Origin: CAZODA01 sp964578485
Lineage (GTDB): Bacteria > Bacteroidota > Bacteroidia > Bacteroidales > Marinilabiliaceae
DNA: 64,000 nucleotides
Assembly (NCBI GenBank): GCA_964578485.1
Contig: CAZODA010000004.1
Coordinates: 72,199 to 136,198, forward strand
Direction of reading: 5' to 3'
The stretch's first letter is position 1. Every line of letters starts with the position of its first letter. Under the pieces are notes generated by a model. That model was not told the DNA's origin, searched no databases, and saw only the letters and a list, made by a program, of their open reading frames with translations. The position numbers and the translations under genes were made by a program. Of the stretch, positions 41,345 to 49,868 are shown piece after piece.

Positions 41345-42256
41345 TTATCGATTTAAGAAATTTTCTAAGTCGTTTGGATTTACATATGGCATTAGTCTTT
41401 TTTTTATGCTCACATTTGTACATACAATTAATGTGATAAACGCCAAAGAGAAATATTTATGTTCATTAAAAGGATTTCTGTTTTTATCTTTTTCTGCGGC
41501 GTGCGAAAATTCATTTCGGAATCGATTGAGAATGAATAAAAGCCCCGCTTCGTCATACTTCTTATTCCTTTTTTTCAATTCTTTTGTTAACCATTGATAA
41601 TGTTTTTGGTATTTAGGTAAACTTTTCAAGCATTTAATCAAACTGGTTTTAAGACATTTATCTCTCGTATGAACATCATTTTTTATACCCCATTTCTTCT
41701 CTGTGAAAAAGTATTCAAGCATCATATAAAAAGTACAGAATGAAGACTGATATCTTGCTGAATGAAATAATAATTTTCCATCTCTAAAAAAAGAGAATGG
41801 GATATACAAATCACCAAGTTGATTCATACTAATAACAGTATGGGATAACCAATCCTTAGATAATCTGGTTAAATCTTGGGAAGTCTGAATCTTTCTTTCA
41901 ATTTGATTGAATGGTAAAAAATGTTCTTCGTCGTTCTCTGGAATCCATTTCATTAGGGGATTCAGCCTGTCTATATACTCTAACTTATTGTCTAACGCTC
42001 CAAAAGATTCAATATGATTTATTACTTCTATCATATCTTCATAAGATTCCGAATTTGGAAGCTTAATAGTTTTATGAAGTCCAGATATTTCAATTATAGG
42101 TAAGCAAGACGAATGTTCATTTATATGTTTAGATATAGAGATATAATAACTTCCCTCTTTTTCAAATATTGAGATGTGATAAGGATGTTTTTTGACATTT
42201 AAGTTTTTGTCAATTTTTAAATTACCGTAAATTTTATATGTCAATTCAAAAATCAT
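41345..42256 (-). CDS. Hypothetical protein with HEPN-type RNase motif
   Basis: From ATG at 42254-42256 the protein has 303 residues; the upstream GTG at 42274 is inside attC-like site 12. The N-terminal half is probably beta-rich (YHISIFEKEGSYYISISKH). The C-terminal half is helical and contains LNRFRNEFSHAAEKDKNRN, matching the R-N-X3-H motif of HEPN ribonucleases. The layout of a beta-rich N-domain with a C-terminal HEPN resembles defence proteins of the ApeA type, but the match is only at motif level. It is a one-gene cassette between sites 11 and 12. Confidence 0.65.
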   Translation of the reverse strand: MIFELTYKIYGNLKIDKNLNVKKHPYHISIFEKEGSYYISISKHINEHSSCLPIIEISGLHKTIKLPNSESYEDMIEVINHIESFGALDNKLEYIDRLNPLMKWIPENDEEHFLPFNQIERKIQTSQDLTRLSKDWLSHTVISMNQLGDLYIPFSFFRDGKLLFHSARYQSSFCTFYMMLEYFFTEKKWGIKNDVHTRDKCLKTSLIKCLKSLPKYQKHYQWLTKELKKRNKKYDEAGLLFILNRFRNEFSHAAEKDKNRNPFNEHKYFSLAFITLIVCTNVSIKKRLMPYVNPNDLENFLNR

Positions 42257-42271
42257 TCTTTTTCCTTTTTT

Positions 42272-42405
42272 CACTCTGGTTCAAGGCTTTGCGGTTGGGC
42301 GGTTGGTGGGGCAATGTTTTTGTCTGCTGTTACAAAAGCTGATGCGGGTGATAAACTCCCAAAATCATACTTTTCAGCCCGCCTGACGCTAAGCTTGTGT
42401 TACAA
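42272..42405 (-). repeat. attC-like site 12
   Basis: Arms GGTTCAAGGCTTTGCGGTTG and CCCGCCTGACGCTAAGC, loop with TGATGCGGG, and GTTACAA at 42399-42405, 9 bp after the parE-like stop. The outer heptamer has lost its AAC. Confidence 0.75.
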
Positions 42406-42414
42406 GTAAACCTT

Positions 42415-42714
42415 TTATTCTTGTAGTCTGTTTTTTAAATCCATACGTTCGTGTAGAATCCTTAATATTTCAATTTTGGTCTTAGAAGATTGTTGATAAA
42501 AAATAATATGTTTACCTGATTTTAAACCAAAAACATCTTTCTTCATTTTAAAATATTTTTTACCAATTTTTGGATTCTTCCCAATCTCTTTGCAGGAATC
42601 TCTTATTGCATTATAATATATCTCTGCTTGATTTTCTGACCACTTATAAAATGTATAAAGATAAATTTCGTCAAGGTCACTAATTGCTTCTTGTCTTAGA
42701 GAAACTTCAATCAT
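42415..42714 (-). CDS. ParE-family toxin
   Basis: The 99-residue protein begins MIEVSLRQEAISDLDEIYLYTFYKWSENQAEIYYNAIRDSC, the typical ParE opening. GKKYFKMKKDVFGLKSGKHIIFYQ and IEILRILHERMDLKNRL complete the RelE/ParE fold. ParE toxins usually inhibit gyrase. It overlaps the upstream antitoxin gene by 8 bp. It ends 9 bp before attC-like site 12. Confidence 0.9.
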   Translation of the reverse strand: MIEVSLRQEAISDLDEIYLYTFYKWSENQAEIYYNAIRDSCKEIGKNPKIGKKYFKMKKDVFGLKSGKHIIFYQQSSKTKIEILRILHERMDLKNRLQE

Positions 42715-42958
42715 TTTTTATGACTCTTGCTTTTAATTCTTTTAGATGTTCGTTAAAATCGAAATCTTCAACAATAGGACTATCCAATCCCTCTTGTATT
42801 GCGTGTTTTAGCGCTGTTAACTTATTCTCCTCTTTCTCGAGTAAGCGAAGACCAGCACGGATTACTTCGCTTATATTCTTATAACGCCCTGTAGATATTT
42901 GGTTGCGAGCAAACTCCTCAAAGTATTCTCCTAATGAAACAGATGTATTTCGTGCCAT
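42707..42958 (-). CDS. ParD-family antitoxin
   Basis: The 83-residue protein starts MARNTSVSLGEYFEEFARNQISTGRYKNISEVIRAGLRLLE, a textbook ParD ribbon-helix-helix N-terminus, and has an acidic toxin-binding tail. It overlaps parE by 8 bp. It probably represses the operon by binding TTACCAA-N3-TTGGTAA at 42990-43006. Confidence 0.9.
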   Translation of the reverse strand: MARNTSVSLGEYFEEFARNQISTGRYKNISEVIRAGLRLLEKEENKLTALKHAIQEGLDSPIVEDFDFNEHLKELKARVIKND

Positions 42959-42973
42959 AATTATAAATTTATT

Positions 42974-43345
42974 TTATGCAAAAATAAAATTACCAAATAT
43001 TGGTAAAATAAGCAAGAAGTATTTAGCATTTTCTATAGAGTTTTGATAATGTGTGTCGAATTCTGAAAGGTTACTTATATGATTTTCGGATTTACAAATA
43101 ATATAGCACACCGGAATATTATCAGAATAATCTTTATTGAACGTGTCTAAATTGTAGTCAGCATATTTATAACTGAACGTTGTAAAAAAATCCTTTAAAT
43201 ATTCGATATAGTGGTTGTGATACAAAGATTTCAAAGGGATTAATAATGTGTTCCCAAATACTTCTATTGTTTCGTCTATATGTGAACCATACACTAAAAC
43301 TCCAGAATAATTGTCGAGATTTAAGTGTTTCTGTATTATATCCAT
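42974..43345 (-). CDS. Hypothetical protein, probably 3'-truncated
   Basis: The 123-residue product (MDIIQKHLNLDNYSGVLVYGSHIDETIEVFGNTLL) is not recognised. Its last dozen residues (LPIFGNFIFA) are encoded by the parDE operator and promoter. This suggests that a longer gene lost its 3' end when the parDE module arrived, or that the module's promoter evolved within it. It lies 15 bp upstream of parD in the same direction and may be cotranscribed with it. Confidence 0.45.
   Translation of the reverse strand: MDIIQKHLNLDNYSGVLVYGSHIDETIEVFGNTLLIPLKSLYHNHYIEYLKDFFTTFSYKYADYNLDTFNKDYSDNIPVCYIICKSENHISNLSEFDTHYQNSIENAKYFLLILPIFGNFIFA
42979..43006 (-). promoter_or_regulatory. parDE promoter box and palindromic operator
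   Basis: TATTTTTG on the minus strand (42979-42986) is a perfect -7 box 20 bp before the parD start. Just upstream lies TTACCAA-ATA-TTGGTAA (42990-43006), a 7-bp inverted repeat fitting a ribbon-helix-helix operator. Confidence 0.7.
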
Positions 43346-43539
43346 GACTTGTTTAATTAATTATTGCCAGAGAACGCAAGAAGTTCTGCAAAATATGGAT
43401 CTTTATCTTTTCGCTTGTGCCTATCGTTTGACCAGGTTGCCGAAGTGGCGGTAAATCGAAGACGAAGCTTTCGATTTAGCCGTCACGTAACAAAAGCCAA
43501 TTTTTACGAATTACATATTGGCCGTACGAAGCCGAATCT

Positions 43540-43566
43540 TGGTCGTTGAGCGAAGTCGAAACGCCC
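43540..43566 (-). repeat. Second copy of the 27-bp intergenic element
   Basis: TGGTCGTTGAGCGAAGTCGA and the next seven bases are the reverse complement of 2665-2691 with one mismatch. Flanking ATCTTGG and CCAAGAT make it a hairpin stem. Confidence 0.75.
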
Positions 43567-43640
43567 AAGATAACCGAGTTTTTTCATGGTGGCCGAGTCC
43601 GTCGTCCCTTCAAAGGTGTGACGGATTCAAGTCTTCTGGA

Positions 43641-43675
43641 GCTGTCTAAAAAGACCGAGACAGCATCTTTTTATT
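43641..43675 (+). terminator. Terminator-like hairpin
   Basis: GCTGTCT and AGACAGC (10-nt loop) are followed by ATCTTTTTATTT. It is oriented for plus-strand transcription although the flanking genes are on the minus strand, so it may have moved in with its surroundings. It resembles the terminator at 2496. Confidence 0.6.
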
Positions 43676-43791
43676 TGTACTCCTATCTGTGAAGTTTCTC
43701 AAACATTCAATTCTTAGAGGCTTTAAGAAACTTATTGGACAGCCCCCTACAACAGAAAACAAACAACAACTCGCCTGGCGCAAAGCCTTTA

Positions 43792-46368
43792 TTATTTTGC
43801 CGCAAAGGTTTTTCTTTTCATAAAATATAATCCAATTAATAACAGGATTAGCACTGAGGCTGTTCCTGAAATTATTTTGCCGTATTTGAAGGATGCAGGC
43901 TGAAATTTAAATTCTATAATACTGTCACCTTCAGGAATGAATAAGCCTCTTAAAAGGTAATTTGTCCTGATAATTGGCTCTTCTTTTCCATTGATAAAAG
44001 CTTTCCAACCGGCAGAATAATATATTTCGCTAAATACCGCAAAAGAAGGGGATGAGGTTTGTGAAGTATATTGCAAATAATCAGGTTTATACTCTGTTAG
44101 TTTAATTTCTCCGTTTCCAGATCCGATAGTTTGTTTTTCAAGAATATCCGAAAAATCTAAATGAATAATTGCTGTGCTATTTAAATCTTCTTCGCCTAAA
44201 GCATTTATTTCTTCTTGCGAACTTTCTACTGTTCTTATTTGCTCCACAAACCATGCGTTGCCCATGGTAAAAGGATTCCTCAAGGGGGCCATGTCAGGAT
44301 TATAGATAATAAATTTAGTATTAAGCATATTTATAACAGGCAAATTGGCCAAAACACCCTCAATATCTGAAGCTGTGGTGCCTCCATAAAAAACTGATCT
44401 CAATCTTTGAAAATCTTGTTGCAGATAATAATCTATAATATCCTGATACCTTTGCAATTTTGCACCATGATATCCACCAAGAGATTTATGAAAATAACTG
44501 GTGTTTACTTCCTGAAAAGGACTTCCATAAATTGAGAAAACCCTGAAATTAAGATCTTTATCTTCCAAAATCAGTTTATCAGCTTCATTTTGTATAAATG
44601 GAACACGCATTTCTCTTGCAGGTCGAAAAAGGCTGCTATTCAAATATCTGCGGTCAACAGTCCATAAATCAACCAATATTAAAACCAGAAGTCCCGGAAT
44701 TATATATTTTACTGATATTTTCCCATTTGCAAGGAACCATAGAGAACCACTGCCAAGAATAATAAAGATTATAGTTCGTAAACTATCCGTCTTTAATAGT
44801 ATCATCCTTGCATACTTAATTTCCTGCATTAAAACATCAAAAATAACAGCTTGATCAGGATTATTCATTTTTTGTTCAGAAATAGAAGCTATCTCAAAAT
44901 CACTCATCAATTTTAATATGTTCGGGAAGAAGTAAAATATAGCAGATACACCTGCGGTTAAAAGAACTGCAGATAGAAAATAACCGGATTTTTCTTTCAA
45001 TATTTCAGGCTCCTCAACTATCTCTCTTAAAGTTAAAAGTGCCATAAGAGGAATGGTGAAAGAGGCTATTACCAAGGCCATTTCCACAGTCCTAAACTTA
45101 TTATATAAGGGGAAATAGTTATACATAAACATATTAAAACCTTCTAAATTTTTCCCCCATGCAAGGATGATGGAAAGAAGAGTTCCGGCAAGTAACCACC
45201 ATTTTTCCTTTCCCTTATAAAAGAAAAGTCCTAATACAAATAAAAAACAAACTAAGGCACCAACATAAACCGGACCTTCCGTAAATGGCTTACTACCCCA
45301 ATATTTGGGCTGCTGAGTAACTTCATTAACTAATTGTTTAACAAATTGTCCATGTTGTTCACCCATATATAAACCATTAGCAATAAGTTCATCGGAGATT
45401 CTGGTTTCCATATTTGCTAATAACTCAGGATCTTCGCCAATTGGCCTAGACCGGCCGCCATTAAAATTAGGAATCATAAGACTTAGAGTTTCTCCTTTTC
45501 CATAACTCCAAGCAAAAACATAATCGGCATCAAGACCTTTTTGTTGCGTATTTGCTTCATCCATACTTAATAGTGAATCTCCCCTTATACTTTCCTTGCT
45601 GTATTCCCAGGTAGTCCATAAATTGGTGAGATTGGGAAGTATGGCTAATATAACAGCTACTAGCAATAAAGCAGTACGATAAATAAAATCATGAAAAGTC
45701 TTGTTTCTTATGGCTCTTATCATGCGATCGGCAAGCAAGATAAATATTAATAATGCCAGATAATAAGTGATTTGAACATGGTTATAGGCGATATTGGCAC
45801 CTAAGGCAATAGCAGTAAAAAGAGCACCGCCCCATTTATTTTTGTTGTAGCTATATAAAATTCCGGCTATTACAGGTGCCATAAGGGCAATGGCATAAGC
45901 CTTGGTAATATGTCCGGCAATAATTATTATAAAATTATACGATCCAAAAGCAAAGGCAACACTTCCGATAGTACTAAGCCAAAAATTAAAACCGAGGCTG
46001 CGCATGAGAATGAAAAATCCCAACAGATATAAAAAAACAATGGCAATAGTATAATATGGCAGACCAATGCGGGAAATTCTGTTAAGGTAACTAAATAGAT
46101 TGGCAGATGAATCACCCCTAATCTGATAAGCAGGCATGCCACCAAACATAGAATTGGTCCACATCGACCGTTCTCCGCTATCCTTTTCGTAATCAACTAA
46201 TTCTTTTGCCATCCCAATAGAATGGGTGTTATCCATCTGTGGCAGCTTTTTACCCTCAAGAACAGGGTAGAAGTAAATGAGAGCGATAGAAATAAAAAAC
46301 ATGACAACAGCCATGTTGGGCAAAAATTGTTTTAATTTGTCAGACATAAGATCTTTGTTTGAAAACAT
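43792..46368 (-). CDS. YfhO family membrane protein
   Basis: The 858-residue protein has about twelve membrane helices in the first two thirds and a periplasmic-type domain (about 600-825) before a final helix. The pattern of an N-terminal helix, a large loop with SMFGGMPAYQIRG and a polytopic core is that of the YfhO/GT-C family, whose members transfer sugars to teichoic acids or lipids in other bacteria. The C-terminal helix ends with MKRKTFAAK. ATG at 46345 (MSDKLKQF) is an alternative start. Its stop codon lies at the edge of attC-like site 13, the right boundary of the cassette region. Confidence 0.85.
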   Translation of the reverse strand: MFSNKDLMSDKLKQFLPNMAVVMFFISIALIYFYPVLEGKKLPQMDNTHSIGMAKELVDYEKDSGERSMWTNSMFGGMPAYQIRGDSSANLFSYLNRISRIGLPYYTIAIVFLYLLGFFILMRSLGFNFWLSTIGSVAFAFGSYNFIIIIAGHITKAYAIALMAPVIAGILYSYNKNKWGGALFTAIALGANIAYNHVQITYYLALLIFILLADRMIRAIRNKTFHDFIYRTALLLVAVILAILPNLTNLWTTWEYSKESIRGDSLLSMDEANTQQKGLDADYVFAWSYGKGETLSLMIPNFNGGRSRPIGEDPELLANMETRISDELIANGLYMGEQHGQFVKQLVNEVTQQPKYWGSKPFTEGPVYVGALVCFLFVLGLFFYKGKEKWWLLAGTLLSIILAWGKNLEGFNMFMYNYFPLYNKFRTVEMALVIASFTIPLMALLTLREIVEEPEILKEKSGYFLSAVLLTAGVSAIFYFFPNILKLMSDFEIASISEQKMNNPDQAVIFDVLMQEIKYARMILLKTDSLRTIIFIILGSGSLWFLANGKISVKYIIPGLLVLILVDLWTVDRRYLNSSLFRPAREMRVPFIQNEADKLILEDKDLNFRVFSIYGSPFQEVNTSYFHKSLGGYHGAKLQRYQDIIDYYLQQDFQRLRSVFYGGTTASDIEGVLANLPVINMLNTKFIIYNPDMAPLRNPFTMGNAWFVEQIRTVESSQEEINALGEEDLNSTAIIHLDFSDILEKQTIGSGNGEIKLTEYKPDYLQYTSQTSSPSFAVFSEIYYSAGWKAFINGKEEPIIRTNYLLRGLFIPEGDSIIEFKFQPASFKYGKIISGTASVLILLLIGLYFMKRKTFAAK

Positions 46369-46464
46369 GAGAAATCAAAAATAACAAAAAAAGTTAAAGA
46401 CATTAATAATTTAAATTAATTACAGAATAGCAATTGTTAAAATCTTGAATAAAGCAAAAATGCT

Positions 46465-46472
46465 TATCTTTG
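46465..46472 (+). promoter_or_regulatory. TAnnTTTG box upstream of the GH3-like gene
   Basis: TATCTTTG with a TTG 17 nt upstream (46445-46447) sits 23 bp before the ATG at 46496. It falls inside the longer open frame, which argues that translation starts at 46496. Confidence 0.6.
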
Positions 46473-46495
46473 TATTTAATATAAAAAGCATTTTT

Positions 46496-48007
46496 ATGCC
46501 CTTATTAAATGATATCTTTTCATTTATTAATTCGAATCGTTATGCAAGGATTGATCATTTCAGAAATCATCCCGGCGAAGTTCAACATGAACAATTCAAG
46601 AATTTAATAAGTACAGCGAAGGACACGGTTTTTGGAAAAGATTATGAGTTTTCCTCCATCAGTTCAGAAGATGTTTTTCGTGAACGTGTGCCTGTACGTG
46701 ATTATGAAGCTTATATTTCACATATAATACGCCTACGACATGGTGAAAAAAACTTGTTATGGCCGGGAGATATTAAATGGTTTGCCAAAAGTAGTGGGAC
46801 TACCTCTTCTAGAAGTAAATTTATTCCTATTTCTAAAGAAGCATTATATGATTGCCATTACAGGGGAGGACGTGATACCGTGCTCTTGTACAATGAAATT
46901 AAACCCGAAAATAAATTAATGTCGGGGAAAACATTAACCCTCGGAGGCAGCAACCGAATAAATAATTTTAATAATGGCTCGCTTTATGGTGACCTGTCAG
47001 CAATATTAATTGAAAACATACCCTTCTGGACTAGTTTTGTGCGTACGCCGCCAAAGGAGGTAGCATTAATGTCAGAATGGGAGAAAAAACTTGAGCTGAT
47101 CACCCAAATTACTATAAAAGAGAATGTAACAGCTTTAGCAGGTGTGCCTTCATGGCTGCTAATATTATTGAGGAATATTCTGGATCATACGGCAAAGCAA
47201 AATCTTTTGGAGATATGGCCAAATCTTGAGCTGTTTATTCATGGTGGTGTAAGTTTCGCACCTTATCAAAAGCAATATCAAACATTAATTCCATCAGAAA
47301 AAATGCATTATCTTGAAACTTATAATGCTTCTGAGGGCTTCTTTTCTATTCAGGATGACTTTTCTTCGGATTCAATGCTGTTAATGTTGGATTATGGAAT
47401 TTTTTTCGAGTTTATGCCTTTAACGGAATTGGGAAAAAAATTTCCGATAACTTTTTTAATTGAAGAAACAGAAACAGATGTTGATTATGCGCCTATTATC
47501 TCTACCAATGGTGGCCTGTGGCGTTATTTAATTGGTGATACAATACGTTTTGTCTCCCTTAAACCATATAAAATAATGATTAGCGGACGAACAAAACATT
47601 TTATAAATGCTTTTGGCGAAGAGCTAATAATTGATAATGCTAAAAGAGCTTTAGAAGTTGCATGTGAAAAGACCGGAGCTATAATCAAAGAGTTTACTGC
47701 TGCTCCTGTATATATGAGTACACTTTCAAAAGGGAAACATCAATGGCTTATTGAATTTGAAACTCCTCCTAATGATGAGGATTATTTTGTTGAATTACTT
47801 GATAGCTCATTAAAGGAATATAATAGCGATTACGAAGCGAAGCGTTATAAGGATATGACATTAGAGCCACCTGACCTAGTGATAGCAAGGAAAGGATTGT
47901 TTTTCGACTGGTTAAAAAAGAAAAATAAATTAGGCGGTCAAAATAAGATTCCTCGTCTGTCAAATGACAGGGAATATATGGATGATTTGCTAAAGTTAAA
48001 CGGGTAA
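46496..48007 (+). CDS. GH3-like acyl-adenylate/amide synthetase
   Basis: Starting at ATG 46496, after the promoter box, the protein has 503 residues. It contains the GH3 signatures: the ATP-binding FAKSSGTTSSRSKFIPIS (about 92-109), LETYNASEGFF near 280, and ISTNGGLWRYLIGDTIRFV near 340. These adenylating enzymes join acids to amino acids or amines in plants; the bacterial substrate is unknown. It is cytoplasmic. The gene precedes a deoxynucleoside kinase by 9 bp, so both probably share a transcript. Confidence 0.85.
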   Translation: MPLLNDIFSFINSNRYARIDHFRNHPGEVQHEQFKNLISTAKDTVFGKDYEFSSISSEDVFRERVPVRDYEAYISHIIRLRHGEKNLLWPGDIKWFAKSSGTTSSRSKFIPISKEALYDCHYRGGRDTVLLYNEIKPENKLMSGKTLTLGGSNRINNFNNGSLYGDLSAILIENIPFWTSFVRTPPKEVALMSEWEKKLELITQITIKENVTALAGVPSWLLILLRNILDHTAKQNLLEIWPNLELFIHGGVSFAPYQKQYQTLIPSEKMHYLETYNASEGFFSIQDDFSSDSMLLMLDYGIFFEFMPLTELGKKFPITFLIEETETDVDYAPIISTNGGLWRYLIGDTIRFVSLKPYKIMISGRTKHFINAFGEELIIDNAKRALEVACEKTGAIIKEFTAAPVYMSTLSKGKHQWLIEFETPPNDEDYFVELLDSSLKEYNSDYEAKRYKDMTLEPPDLVIARKGLFFDWLKKKNKLGGQNKIPRLSNDREYMDDLLKLNG

Positions 48008-48016
48008 GAAATTATT

Positions 48017-48631
48017 ATGCATATAGCAATAGCTGGAAATATTGGATCAGGAAAAACCTCACTCGCCGGTTTGTTAGCTAAACATTATGGTTGGGAGGCA
48101 CATTATGAAGAGGTAGATGAAAATCCTTATCTGCCTGATTTTTATGAAGATATGAAAAGATGGTCCTTTAATCTTCAAGTTTATTTCCTCAATAGTCGGT
48201 TTTCGCAAATTGTGAAAATCAGACAATCGGAAAATACAGTTGTACAAGATCGTACTATTTATGAAGATGCTTATATTTTTGCAGCTAATTTGTTTGATAT
48301 GGGGCTTATGAGTAAGCGAGATTATTTTAGCTATCTCGGATTATTTGAATTATTGACCAGCCTTATTCAGCCTCCGGATTTGTTGATTTATTTAAAGGCA
48401 TCTGTTCCCACATTGGTTAAACAAATTGAAAGTCGTGGACGAAGTTATGAAGCAGGTATTAGACTTGATTATCTTAAAAGCTTAAATGAAAGATATGATA
48501 GTTGGATGCTTAATTACAAAAGTGGAAATATGTTAATGATAAATGTTGATGAAACAGATTTCATTAACCAAACTGAAGCTTTAAGCTCTGTTTTTGATAA
48601 AGTAGAAGCTAAATTACATGGTTTGTTTTAG
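48017..48631 (+). CDS. Deoxynucleoside kinase
   Basis: The 204-residue protein opens HIAIAGNIGSGKTSLAGLLA (P-loop) and has EEVDENPYLPDFY, the acidic substrate motif, then VVQDRTIYEDAYIF (DRS-like) and IESRGRSYE (lid arginines). This is the layout of the dCK/dGK/TK2-like family that phosphorylates deoxynucleosides in the salvage pathway. Which nucleoside it prefers cannot be told. It follows the GH3-like gene closely and precedes the DUF4271 gene. Confidence 0.9.
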   Translation: MHIAIAGNIGSGKTSLAGLLAKHYGWEAHYEEVDENPYLPDFYEDMKRWSFNLQVYFLNSRFSQIVKIRQSENTVVQDRTIYEDAYIFAANLFDMGLMSKRDYFSYLGLFELLTSLIQPPDLLIYLKASVPTLVKQIESRGRSYEAGIRLDYLKSLNERYDSWMLNYKSGNMLMINVDETDFINQTEALSSVFDKVEAKLHGLF

Positions 48632-48670
48632 TGAAATATTAATTTAAAATATTTAAACAAAATCATTCGG

Positions 48671-49825
48671 ATGGCTCTGTTTCAACAAAATAATCAAATA
48701 TCTACCGATTCTATTGAATCACCTTCATTGATTTCACCACAACTTTCAATTCCTGATGATGTTGATAAACAAATTCCATCATTACAGTTAAGGCGGCCAC
48801 AGATTAATATAATAGAAACTGAACAGATAGATATTGAGAAAGAAAAAATTATTAAGAAGCCGCCGGTAGTTGTTCAAAAAATCTTTGTTGCCCCCCCCTC
48901 TTTAACATTCGATGATTCAGTTAAATTAAATCTTACAGGAAGAAAAGATAAATCGGTAAACTGGAAGTTAAATTATGATGTTAAAATAATTGACGAAGAC
49001 CTTGCATCGCCACAACTACATGATTCATTATGGAATGAACTCATTCAAGAAAAAACATACTATTTTACAAAACAGGATTCTATTACCGGCTTTACGGAAG
49101 AAATACTACCTGCCTATATTGATACAGTTGTTACACTGCCCGATAAAAGCAAAATAAAAAAAATAGAAAGTCATAAAGAACAGTTGCCGCTTCAAAGCAA
49201 TACTATGCTGATTCTTTTAGCTATTGGCCTGATAATATTGGGCTTAATACGCTTGAATTGGAGCCGTTATTTAAGAGGAACTCTTCAGTCAATAATTTAT
49301 CCTTCATATAGAGACAGAATATCCAGCACTAATATTTCCAATTTCCCTCCTTCTTTTCTTTTAGGTTTTTTGTTTTATTATAATAGTACCTTATTTACCT
49401 ACCAAATTTTAACGATATATAATAAACCCTTTATTGGTGTTAGTGGACCACTGATGATGCCTTTAATATTCGGGTTTATGTTTATACTATTTACCGGTAA
49501 AATACTTGTTTATAGAATAATAGGGAAGATATTTAAAACCTCCGACCAAATACATAATTATTTATCTACTGCATCATATACCAGTAAGGCTTACGGTGTT
49601 ATGCTTCAACCTTTGGTTTTGTTTTTTCCCTTTGTAGGAATCTTGCTAAGGGATGTCTTCATTAGAGTAGGATTAGGATTGTTTATTATTCTGTATATCA
49701 GGCAGGTGTTTAGAGGGGTGAGGATTAATTTTACAAATTTATTTTCAGGTTATTACATTATTTTATACCTTTGTGGTCTGGAAATATTACCATTGTCCAT
49801 ACTATTTAAAGTCTTGTTCAAATAG
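48671..49825 (+). CDS. DUF4271 membrane protein
   Basis: The 384-residue protein has a long soluble, Pro/Ser/Thr-rich N-terminal part (about 1-175). Seven or so membrane helices follow from about 178 to the end, in the arrangement of the Bacteroidota-specific DUF4271 family. Its function is unknown. The adjacent downstream gene is uroporphyrinogen-III synthase, an association I recall for this family, and the two are probably cotranscribed (43-bp gap). Confidence 0.8.
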   Translation: MALFQQNNQISTDSIESPSLISPQLSIPDDVDKQIPSLQLRRPQINIIETEQIDIEKEKIIKKPPVVVQKIFVAPPSLTFDDSVKLNLTGRKDKSVNWKLNYDVKIIDEDLASPQLHDSLWNELIQEKTYYFTKQDSITGFTEEILPAYIDTVVTLPDKSKIKKIESHKEQLPLQSNTMLILLAIGLIILGLIRLNWSRYLRGTLQSIIYPSYRDRISSTNISNFPPSFLLGFLFYYNSTLFTYQILTIYNKPFIGVSGPLMMPLIFGFMFILFTGKILVYRIIGKIFKTSDQIHNYLSTASYTSKAYGVMLQPLVLFFPFVGILLRDVFIRVGLGLFIILYIRQVFRGVRINFTNLFSGYYIILYLCGLEILPLSILFKVLFK

Positions 49826-49868
49826 GAATAGACTATTCCGGCTTATGTTGAACTAAAACAGAATACAA

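Larger units (their letters stand above)
43424..43797 (-). repeat. attC-like site 13, interrupted
   Basis: A left arm CGTTTGACCAGGTTGCCGAA at 43425-43444 and a right arm CGCCTGGCGCAAAGCC at 43772-43787 are separated by about 320 bp. The insert holds the hairpin AAATCGAAGACGAAGCTTTC..., the 27-bp repeat at 43540-43566 and a terminator-like hairpin. The right end runs straight into the yfhO stop codon. Confidence 0.55.

Noticed and set aside
43590..43645. tRNA-like string (GGTGGCCGAG ... GGATTCAAGTC)
   Set aside because: No acceptor stem pairs, and the anticodon arm is missing; it looks like chance similarity or a distant fragment.
25478..43797. Regularly recurring repeats as a possible CRISPR array
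   Set aside because: Repeats are 119-135 bp with internal dyad symmetry and are separated by whole genes of varied length; no cas gene is present.
23650..43800. A nearby integron integrase
   Set aside because: None of the frames contains tyrosine-recombinase motifs (R...HxxR...Y); the integrase, if any, is outside the window.
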